Origin: Dactylosporangium roseum
GTDB taxonomy: Bacteria > Actinomycetota > Actinomycetes > Mycobacteriales > Micromonosporaceae
Reading direction: 5' to 3'
DNA: 64,000 bases
Assembly (NCBI RefSeq): GCF_025264685.1
Contig: NZ_CP073721.1
Span: 3,525,001 to 3,589,000 of the forward strand
Part shown: piece after piece, positions 52,631-59,465 of the stretch
Layout of the letters: the number at the start of each line of letters is the position of its first letter
How positions within the stretch are numbered: the first letter of the stretch is position 1
Translations under genes and position numbers: made by a program
Notes under the pieces: generated by a model
What the model saw: the letters and a program-made list of their open reading frames with translations, nothing else
What the model was told of the DNA's origin: nothing
Database searches by the model: none

Positions 52631-53290
52631 TCAGGACGCCCTGTCCACCAGCCCCGCCTCGTACGCGAGCAGGGCCGCCTGCACCCGGTTCTTCACGCCC
52701 AGCCGGTTCAGCGCGGCGCTGACGTACGCCTTGACCGTCCCCTCCACCAGGAACAGCCGCCCGGCGATCTCCGCGTTCGACAGGCCGGCGCCCACGAGCG
52801 CCAGCACCTCCCGTTCGCGGGCCGTCAGCGCGGTGATCCGTTCCCTGGCCGCCGCCTGCCGGGTCATCCGGCCGCCGCTGAACTGCTGGATCAGCCGATG
52901 TGCGATCTGGGGAGAGAGGAATGCGGCGCTGCCGTGCACCGCACGCACCGCCGCCATCAGCTCGTACGGGTCGCCGGACTTGAGCAGGAAGCCGCTCGCA
53001 CCGCTGTCCAGCGCCTCGATGATGTACCCATCCTCGGAGAAGGTCGTCAGCATCACCACAGCGGTGTCCGGTGCCGCCCGACGGAGCTCGGCCGCCGCGG
53101 TCAGCCCATCGAGCACCGGCATCCGCACGTCCAGCAGAACGACGTCCGGACGGTGGGCCCGGACCAACTCGAGCGCCTCGCGCCCGTTTCCGGCCTCCGC
53201 CACGACCTCGATGTCCGGCGCCGCGGCCAGAATGGCCCTCACACCGGCCCGCACCATCGCCTCGTCGTCGGCGAGCAGCACCCGAATCAC
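52631..53290 (-). CDS. NarL/LuxR-type response regulator
   Basis: 219 residues from a GTG at 53290 (MIRVLLADDEAMVRAG). Receiver domain: paired acidic ADDE, phosphorylated Asp in VVLLDVRMPVLDG, Thr in VVMLTTFSEDGY and Lys in GFLLKSGDPYELM. C-terminal LuxR-type helix-turn-helix: ITALTAREREVLALVGAGLSNAEIAGRLFLVEGTVKAYVSAAL. It forms a two-component system with the kinase at 47884-49215, although the two genes lie at opposite ends of the locus with the ABC exporter between. It likely binds the palindrome at 49252-49267. Confidence 0.9.
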   Translation of the reverse strand: MIRVLLADDEAMVRAGVRAILAAAPDIEVVAEAGNGREALELVRAHRPDVVLLDVRMPVLDGLTAAAELRRAAPDTAVVMLTTFSEDGYIIEALDSGASGFLLKSGDPYELMAAVRAVHGSAAFLSPQIAHRLIQQFSGGRMTRQAAARERITALTAREREVLALVGAGLSNAEIAGRLFLVEGTVKAYVSAALNRLGVKNRVQAALLAYEAGLVDRAS

Positions 53291-53425
53291 ACCCCGACAG
53301 TACAGCCGGGCACCGTTGCATTGGGCAGGGCCATCGAAACGTCGGTGACCGGTGGAGCCGCGTCATGCCGTGTTCCCGTCACGGTTCCTGGCCGCAGTTA
53401 TTGATCCGTAAGGCAAATATGCCGT

Positions 53426-53645
53426 GATCATTCGGCGGCGTAGCGGACTTCCAGCTTGCCGAACAAGGCTTTCACGACATCGGGCCGGTTCTGCCGTCGG
53501 CGCAGGTGCCGGTCGGCTTCGACGGCCAGTTCGGCCTTGTCGGCCGGGTTTGCTTGCGCCACATGGCGTTTGAGATCCCCGTTGAGGAGTTCTTAGGGAT
53601 TCAGCTCGGGGCTGTAGCTGGCAGGAAGTGCATCTCAATAGGGTG
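53426..53645 (-). pseudogene. IS630-family transposase C-terminal fragment
   Basis: Minus strand reads FLPA, then after a one-base frame change YSPELNP with an in-frame TAA, then ELLNGDLKRHVAQANPADKAELAVE, DRHLRRRQNRPDVVKAL, KLEVRYAAE and a stop. FLPAYSPELNP followed by a Leu-Lys helix is the DDE_3 C-terminus of IS630 transposases (the last acidic catalytic residue is in SPELNP). Truncated at the left of this match by the serine recombinase fragment. Confidence 0.7.
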
Positions 53646-53974
53646 CTCATCAACCGGGTCAGGTCGGCGTTCGAGCGGCCGAACCGGGAAACCTCCAGCC
53701 CGAACACCGCGCCGACCTCGCCCATGCACAGCCGGGCGACGATCTCCCGGTAGCCGTCGCGGTCGGAGCCGAACCGGCCCGACACGCCCAGGTCGGCGTC
53801 GATGAGGACGATCTGCTCGGCCAGCCAGCCCAGCTCGGCGGCGGTGCCGGCCAGCGCGTACTGGCGGGTGGTCGACTCGGTGTTGTACCGCACCTGAGCC
53901 ACCGTCGACTGGCGCACGTACACGATCGCCAGCCGGGACAGGTGAGACGAGGTGATCTTCGAGTTCGGGTTCAC
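53646..53974 (-). pseudogene. Serine recombinase N-terminal fragment
   Basis: The first ~105 codons of a resolvase/invertase-type recombinase: LAIVYVRQSTVAQVRYNTESTTRQYALA (nucleophile Ser in VRQST), IVLIDADLGVSGRFGSDRDGYREIVARL, and AVFGLEVSRFGRSNADLTRLM. Similarity stops there, where an IS630 fragment is joined; the remaining catalytic and DNA-binding parts are missing. It overlaps the DUF5372 remnant by 4 nt, which is how these two gene families are usually arranged. Confidence 0.75.
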
Positions 53975-54392
53975 CGGCCGCGCTCCCGCGCAGCAGCGAC
54001 TCGACCATGTTCGCCACTGCCATCACTGCCTGCCGACTGTCCCAGGTGGACATCCGCCCCCATCCTCGCTCGCACGTCGTTCTCCTCACCCGTCGCCGGC
54101 GCGACGCCGGTCCGATCTGCGCTGCCGATCGCGTCGACCAGCGCCCGCGCTGCGGTCAGCCCGTCCAGCGCCGACCGGTCCACCGACGGGGCACCCCACG
54201 GTCGGTCCACTCCTGGCGCACCGTGATCCGCCGCCTCTCCTCGACCTCGCACACGAAGAACAGCCCAGTGCGCGTGCGCAGCGTGTACAGCACCGGCAGG
54301 CACTGCCCCTTCGACGGATGGAAAGGATGAGTGATCACCAATGAGTCCAACGAACGACCCGACTGACGGGTTCTATAGAGCGAAGATTCCAA
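53971..54392 (-). pseudogene. DUF5372-like protein, frameshifted
   Basis: First frame: SLVITHPFHPSKGQCLPVLYTLRTRTGLFFVCEVEERRRITVRQEWTDRGVP. Second frame after an indel near 54187-54197: APSVDRSALDGLTAARALVDAI. The VTHPFHP start, the middle beta-rich stretch and the closing LxxLxxLxxA helix are the DUF5372 pattern; the family is typically found next to serine recombinases, as here. The function is unknown but likely part of the mobile cassette. Not functional as read. Confidence 0.65.
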
Positions 54393-54435
54393 CCAGAATC
54401 AAACGTCCATTTACCGGACGTTTGATTCTGGTTGG
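54389..54435. repeat. 20-bp back-to-back copies of an IS5 terminal repeat
   Basis: CCAACCAGAATCAAACGTCC at 54389-54408, a 7-nt spacer, and its reverse complement GGACGTTTGATTCTGGTTGG at 54416-54435. The right arm is the left end of IS5 copy B. The left arm is an extra, outward-facing copy of the same end, with no IS body attached; flanking sequence further left does not match the element. Confidence 0.85.
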
Positions 54436-55514
54436 GACGGATAACGTCCGGTCCACCCATCGACAGTCACTGCCCACGTGCGCCTGAAATAGCTAAGAAC
54501 ACGATTATTACAGCCGATTCGCGCCTGCCGCATACGAGATGTTTCAGCAGCGGATCGTGTCTGATTCACTTTCGTCACGGAAACAACGGACCCGGTGTCC
54601 GTCACACCGGCCCACCGCCACCGTACGCACACCGGCATGGCTGAACGCAGCGCGTACCCCTTCCGACCTGTCTGACGCCCGCTGGGCCCTCATCGCCCCC
54701 CCGACTCACCACGTGGCGCCAGACCCGCACCGACGCCGGCGTCGGCGGCCGCACACCGACGCACGACCTACGCGAGATCTTCAACGCGATCCTGTACATC
54801 AACCGCACCGGCATCCCCTGGCGCTACCTGCCCCACGACTTCCCGCCCTACCGCACCGTCTACGGCTACTTCGCCGCCTGGACCAAAGAAGGCATCTTCG
54901 CCGAACTAAACTACGACCTCACCGGCCTGGTCCGTGACCACACCGGCAAGCAGACCACCCCCACCGCGTCCATCATGGACACCCAGAGCGTGAAAACCTC
55001 CACCAACGTTCCACTGTCCACACAGGGCACCGACGCGGGCAAGAAAGTGGTGGGACGCAAGCGGGGCATCATCACCGACACCCTGGGCCTACTCCTGGCC
55101 GTCATCGTCACCGCCGCCAGCGTCAGCGACAACGCCATCGGCGTCGACCTGCTCAACGAGGCCACCACCCGCCATCCCACGCTCGCCAAAACATGGGTCG
55201 ACGCCGGATTCAAGAACACCGTCGTCGAACACGGCGCCAGCCTCGGCATCGACGTCGAGGTCGTCACCAAAAACCCTGCCATCAAAGGATTCTCGGTCGT
55301 CAAACGCCGCTGGGTCGTGGAACGAACGCTGGGCTGGCTCATGCACCACCGCCGGCTCGTGCGTGACTACGAAACCCGACCCGACAACTCAGCCAGCATG
55401 ATCACCATCGCGATGATCGACAACCTCGCCAAACGCCTCACCGACGAAACCACCCCAACCTGGCGAGACACCTGAACGTACACAACTCACAAACTTCGTG
55501 AATCAGACGTCCTC
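54414..55514 (+). mobile_element. IS5-family element, copy B
   Basis: 1,101 bp, almost identical to copy A (40244-41342) and in the opposite orientation. The length difference of 2 nt matches two single-base differences in the transposase (seven C against six near 54706; AAAA against AAA near 54990). The left flank has TA but the right flank reads TC, so there is no target duplication and one side has probably recombined. The right end cuts into a histidine kinase gene. Confidence 0.82.
54638..55475 (+). pseudogene. IS5-family transposase, copy B, frameshifted
   Basis: Same DDE transposase as copy A. SDLSDARWALIAP is followed by a run of seven C, one more than in copy A, which shifts the frame before RLTTWRQTRT. 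From IFNAILYINRTGIPWRYL the conserved frame continues without further break to the end: SIMDTQSVKTSTN (first Asp), KTWVDAGFKN (second Asp), VVERTLGWLMHHRRL (Glu) and DETTPTWRDT. So the C-terminal two thirds, broken in copy A, is intact here. A repaired hybrid of the two copies would encode a full enzyme. Confidence 0.8.
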
Positions 55515-55772
55515 TCAGAAGCACTGACCAACACGGCCAGACACGCCCACGCCACCGTCGTACACGTGCGGGCGACAGCCCAGAACGGCATCCTGCACCT
55601 GTCCATCCGCGACGACGGCATCGGCGGTGCCGACCCACACCGCGGGACCGGCCTCACCGACCTCCGCGACCGCGTCGAGGCGCTCGGCGGACACCTCACC
55701 ATCACCAGCCCCGCAGGCGGTGGCACCCAGCTGCAGGCCATCATCCCGACCGCATCCTCACAAACCGGCTGA
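55515..55772 (+). pseudogene. Histidine kinase C-terminal ATPase fragment
   Basis: The kinase ATPase domain only: SEALTNTARHAHATVVHVRATAQNG (N box), LSIRDDGIGGADPHRGTGLTDLRDRV (G boxes) and GHLTITSPAGGGTQLQAIIP, then a stop. The dimerisation and sensor parts are missing, cut off by IS5 copy B. No response regulator follows directly; a transporter remnant does. Unrelated in sequence detail to the truncated kinase at 45674. Confidence 0.75.
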
Positions 55773-55784
55773 TCGCAACGTCAC

Positions 55785-55965
55785 TGCGGTGGCGCCTCCG
55801 GCCCGGCCTCGGCGCTGCTCGGTTCGGCAGGCCCGCTGACCGTCCCACTGTTCCTGGCCTGCGGGCTGACCCGCGCGGCGTACATCGGCATCGGCCCGAG
55901 GCGGCCAGCGCGCGCACCATGCACGCCTCGAAGATCGCCGCCCCGGGGCGCCGGGATCTGCGCAC
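55785..55965 (+). pseudogene. TauE/SafE-type transporter fragment
   Basis: A short remnant in two frames: LGSAGPLTVPLFLACGLTRAAYIGI, then EAASARTMHASKIA. That is one helix pair of the sulfite exporter TauE/SafE family (the GSAGPL and ExxxxxMHxxK pattern). One indel separates the frames and the rest of the protein is missing on both sides. Small piece of a deleted gene. Confidence 0.5.
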
Positions 55966-56084
55966 CTGGCGCGGTCTGCACACACTTCACGACCTTGACC
56001 GCAACCGTTGTCCGATGACAAAAAACCCACCTGATCGCAGTCCGATAGCTTCACCGGACCAGCTTCGATCATCCGGGTGGGAAC

Positions 56085-56402
56085 ATGGACTTCGCGCTGC
56101 ACGTGCAGGGCCGCGCCGACGGGGGTACGGCCATCGCCGTGCGCGGCGACCTCGACTACGCCACGACCGCACGGTTCCTGGAGTGCATCGATCGAACCCT
56201 CCAGCAGTCACCGGCCACCCTGTACATCGACCTGCGCCTGACCACATTTCTCGACTCCGGCGGCATCGCCGCCCACGTCACCGCGCACAAAGGTGCTGCA
56301 CGGGCCGGCATCCGCCTCATCGTCGAACACCCCATGTCAGCGATCCACCGGGTACTCCACCTGACCGGCCTCACGAATCTCCTGGGCCTTCCCCCGCTCT
56401 GA
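56085..56402 (+). CDS. STAS-domain protein (anti-anti-sigma-like)
   Basis: 105 residues forming a single STAS domain: MDFALHVQGRADGGTAIAVRGDLDYATTARFLECID, then LYIDLRLTTFLDSGGIAAHVTAHKGA with the phosphorylatable Ser in DSGG, and RLIVEHPMSAIHRVLHLTGL. In anti-anti-sigma proteins of the SpoIIAA/RsbV type that Ser is phosphorylated by a serine kinase, freeing or blocking the sigma partner. ATG 56085 after GGGTGGGAAC. No anti-sigma kinase is adjacent; the SigF-type gene at 39-40 kb could be its ultimate target, but that is inference. Confidence 0.85.
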   Translation: MDFALHVQGRADGGTAIAVRGDLDYATTARFLECIDRTLQQSPATLYIDLRLTTFLDSGGIAAHVTAHKGAARAGIRLIVEHPMSAIHRVLHLTGLTNLLGLPPL

Positions 56403-56428
56403 TAGAGCTCGGAACCCCACCGTAATCC

Positions 56429-56914
56429 TTGGCGCTCCCTGCATCAGCTCGATCAGGTTGGCAGCCGCGGCAGAGAGTTGGTGCCGTCATCCTTGTTGTG
56501 CAGCTGCCACCCGCCGCAACCGCGGATCGGGTGATTCCCGTCGTCGCCGCGTTGGCCCGCGCCAAGGAACTGGTGCTGGTGATCGCCGAGCCGCCCGGCG
56601 GTGATGACCACCGAGCCACGATCGAATTTGTCGCGCAGTTGCGTGCGGCGCTACCCCCGTTCACCATCGGCGAGGTTGCCGCCGGTGGCGGGACCACGTG
56701 TGAAACCGATGACTATGCCACGGTGGCCGACCTGCTCAATGACGGCGCTCTCGTCGTGGTCGTCACTGACACCATCGATGCGCCGAACCTGGCCGCCTCG
56801 CTCGCTGACCGATTCGGCGCGGTGAAGCTCCTCCTCACCGCTGACAACGCCGAGAAGATCGCCAACGGCGTGCTGCACCACAACTCCCACCAGCACCGCA
56901 GCAACTCAGGATGA
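56429..56914 (+). CDS. Hypothetical protein, alpha/beta fold
   Basis: Up to 161 residues (TTG start at 56429; the real start may be near 56480). The core GAVILVVQLPPAATADRVIPVVAALARAKELVLVIAEPP and the parallel strand pattern VVVVTDTIDAPNLAASLADRFGAVKLLLTA suggest a Rossmann-like or PRTase-like fold, with DDYATVADLLNDGAL between them. I do not recognise the family; there is no visible catalytic motif. Codon use is like its neighbours. It follows the STAS gene by 26 nt in the same direction. Confidence 0.5.
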   Translation: MALPASARSGWQPRQRVGAVILVVQLPPAATADRVIPVVAALARAKELVLVIAEPPGGDDHRATIEFVAQLRAALPPFTIGEVAAGGGTTCETDDYATVADLLNDGALVVVVTDTIDAPNLAASLADRFGAVKLLLTADNAEKIANGVLHHNSHQHRSNSG

Positions 56915-57321
56915 TGACCCTGACACGGCGCGTCGTTGAGTGATCGGCAGCTCACCTATCCGCGTCACCTGCCGGGGTTGCTGCACGCCGATACCTCGTG
57001 CACATGGTCGTACGCGGTCTCCCCACGGAGCGTAGCGGTGCATGTGACACTCATCCTCGGCACAGGCCCCATGAAGGTGATGTGTGGAAGGACCACCCTC
57101 ATACCGTGGCTCTACACCTTCTCCTTGCGTCACAAGGGCTTCGGGTATCACGACCGCCCGGACCGGGCGATTACCTACCGTTCTCTTGTCGTGGGAGCGG
57201 GTTGTCGGGGGTCAACCCCACGCTTGCAGACGGTCGCGGCGGACCCAGCGGTGTGAACCGCAGCAGCACCCGAGCGCGCGCACCGTCGTGCCGGCCTCCG
57301 TCGCAATCGGAGGGTGCCTGT
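56915..57321. other. Intergenic region with no gene seen
   Basis: About 400 nt between the hypothetical gene and the end of the alkD remnant. It is a little less GC-rich than average and contains no open frame with a family match or ribosome binding site. No hairpin terminator stands out. Confidence 0.4.
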
Positions 57322-58031
57322 TCAGACCACGCCGGTGAGGTACTGCGCACGTCGTTGCGGCTCGAACTTCTCGATCGCGTACCGCAGCATGACCCGTGGC
57401 ATGGCCCGATGGTGTCGTGCCAAGAACTCCTCCTCCGCCGTTCGGTCGCGTTTGCCTACCTCACGTAGCATCCAACCCGCCGCCTTGTGCACGAGGTCGT
57501 GGGGGTCGTGTAGGAGCCGTTCCGCGAGCCGGAAGGTTCAGTCGAAGTCTCCGGCTTTGATGAACGCGAACGTCGCCATGATGGCGATCCTGCGGTCCCA
57601 CAGCAGCCTCGACTCGACCAGCCGATCCAGCACGCCGCGGTCCTTGCCGATCAGCCACGGACCGACGATGTACGGTGCCGACGAGTCCACCAGGTCCCAG
57701 TTGTTGATTCGGCTGGTGTTGGCCAGGATGAGGTTGAAGACCCGGCCGCGCTCTTCCTCGTTCCCCTTGCGAACTTGCGTACCAGGATGAACAGCGACGT
57801 CAGCCGCTCCTCATGCACACCGCTGGTCAGCAGGTTCGCTGTTTCGGCCAGCGAGAGATCACACCAGTACAGGCCGGCCACCCTGCGCTGTTCGAGCACC
57901 GACACGCCGATGGCCCGGTCACCCTCGCCATACCCACCGGGAGTCATCCGCAGAAACCGGGCCACTTCCTTCGCCCGACGCGGGTCGGCCAGGCTGGCGA
58001 GTGCATGACGGACGTCGGCGGTCGTGGCCAT
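57322..58031 (-). pseudogene. AlkD-type DNA alkylation repair protein, damaged
   Basis: HEAT-like repeat DNA glycosylase of the AlkD family, about 236 residues if read through. The start ATG 58031 gives TTADVRHALASLADPRRAKEVARFLRM, GEGDRAIGVSV, LTSGVHEERLTSLFIL. One missing A near 57770 shifts the frame. It then continues RVFNLILANTSRINNWDLVDSSAPYIVG, DRRIAIMATFAFIKAGDFD, an in-frame TGA at 57538-57540, [31 protein letters not shown] (the conserved catalytic-site region with [15 protein letters not shown]) and ends YLTGVV. Two separate lesions, so decay is likely. It would excise bulky or cationic alkylated bases. Confidence 0.82.
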
Positions 58032-58121
58032 GACTCTGCAACCTACCGCGGGCCGCCGGCACCGACGTCGACCACCGCCGGACCACCTGAGCACATGAGG
58101 CAATCGGCCGCGCGAGCACGT

Positions 58122-58664
58122 TCAGGCCGCACGAACGGGTTGGCGCAGGGTCGTACGCATCTTCGCCGTATCGATCTCGGCCACATCGGACAGATAGATC
58201 TCGTGGTGCAGACCATTGTTCACCAAGCCCTGTTCCGCCATGAAGAGGTCCATCCGGGCGAGGGTTTCCGGTTCGTCGTCGTAGGAACCGTGGTGCATCG
58301 CCTGCACACACGTACCCTCGGTGAACGTGACCAACTGGACTCGCGCCGCGCTGTTCAGCCCTGTCATCTCCCTTGCCTCGTCCACCCGAGCCGGCTTGAC
58401 CGACTCGGGCAGGCGCAGGAACAGATGCCAGCGCCACTGCGAGCGCGGAACCGTCAGGGGCGGCCGGTCATCCTCGACCCACCAGCGTCCCTCCAGCGCT
58501 GGTGGCGCGTCGGCCAGCAGCGGCACGGCGACCGCGCACAGGGTCTGGATGGCGGCCATGTGCTCGGCGCCGCGAGGCTGACCCACGCCAGTCACACCCA
58601 ACCCGCGTACCGGCCCGAACTCGACCAACTCGGGCCTGTCCGATGCCGAATACCAGTCGTTCAC
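58122..58664 (-). CDS. GyrI-like small-molecule-binding protein
   Basis: 180 residues of the SOUL/GyrI-like fold, no DNA-binding domain: ELVEFGPVRGLGVTGVGQPRGAEHM, then DDRPPLTVPRSQWRWHLFLRLPE, VQLVTFTEGTCVQAMHHGSYDDEPETLARMDLFM and HHEIYLSDVAEID, the usual ligand-pocket Tyr/His/Glu. GTG start at 58664 overlaps the stop of the MerR gene (GTGA), so it is translationally coupled to a regulator whose own C-terminal domain is also GyrI-like. Likely binds or sequesters a hydrophobic or toxic small molecule. Confidence 0.78.
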   Translation of the reverse strand: MNDWYSASDRPELVEFGPVRGLGVTGVGQPRGAEHMAAIQTLCAVAVPLLADAPPALEGRWWVEDDRPPLTVPRSQWRWHLFLRLPESVKPARVDEAREMTGLNSAARVQLVTFTEGTCVQAMHHGSYDDEPETLARMDLFMAEQGLVNNGLHHEIYLSDVAEIDTAKMRTTLRQPVRAA

Positions 58665-59453
58665 TCGCTCTCCTCAATCTTGATCATGACGTGGGTTACC
58701 AGTTGATCCGGGGCGGTCTGCCGCGGATCGCAGACGTAGACCTCGCGCAGCTCGCCGCGCGTCGTGTGGCCGTGCTCGCCGGTCCAGGCCAGTAGGGCGT
58801 GTGCGGTAAGGGATACCTGGTCATAGGGGCCGACATAGGTGGCCACAGCGAACAGCCCGCCGCTGAGGATGCCTCGCGTCGTCCCGGGAACCTCCTGCTC
58901 AACCTGCGCGGCGACCGTCACCGTCGCCTGCTCGGCGATGTCCAACGGGAACAGCCCGACCAAGGGCCTGTATGGTTGTACGCCCGCCGCTGCGAGCGCT
59001 GCGGTGAGACGCGCTACGCAGCCCGAGGTCACAACTGAGATCTCGCTGATGGTTCCCGCATCCTGCGTGGTCGCCACCGGGCGAGCGTCTTCGCGGCCCA
59101 GCCGGACCTCGGCCTGCGGCAAGCCATCGGTAAGGACTCGATCCAAGGTGGCAAGCATCCGGCGACGCCGAAGCAGATCGGCCTCCATCCGATCACGCAC
59201 ACCACCGAGCACGCCGGCGATGCCCCCTGCCCGCCAGCACCTGCCCGATCACCGGCAGAGGGACGTCAAGCGAGCGCAACAAGCCGATTGACAGTGCCTC
59301 GCGGGCCTGCCCGGATCGGTAGTAGCGGTAGCCCGAATCCAGATCGACCCACGCCGGTCGTAACAGGCCCACATCGCCGTAGTGCCGCAGCTGCTTCACA
59401 CTCAGCCGGCACAAACGCGCGAAACGCCCGATCGGCATCAGCTCCCCGTCCAC
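58661..59453 (-). pseudogene. MerR-family regulator with GyrI-like domain, one frameshift
   Basis: N-terminal winged helix: ELMPIGRFARLCRLSVKQLRHYGDVGLLRPAWVDLDSGYRYYRSG and SIGLLRSLDVPLPVIGQVL. A run of five G (59223-59227) where four are expected then shifts the frame. The C-terminal effector domain is in the other frame: AGVLGGVRDRMEADLLRRRRMLATLDRVL (coiled coil), then GyrI-like VEQEVPGTTRGILSGGLFAVATYVGPYDQVSLTAHALL. If the lesion is real, the protein is lost; if a read error, it is a MerR/BmrR-type drug-binding activator of the GyrI-like gene and itself. Start GTG 59453 or ATG 59438. Confidence 0.82.
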
Positions 59454-59465
59454 GCCATTAGCGCG

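Noticed and set aside
54690..54720. Programmed frameshifting at the C7 run in IS5 copy B
   Set aside because: Copy A has six C and reads through without it, so a length difference (mutation or read error) explains the break better than programmed slippage.
54400..55520. Target-site duplication around IS5 copy B
   Set aside because: Left flank has TA but right flank has TC; no longer direct repeat either.
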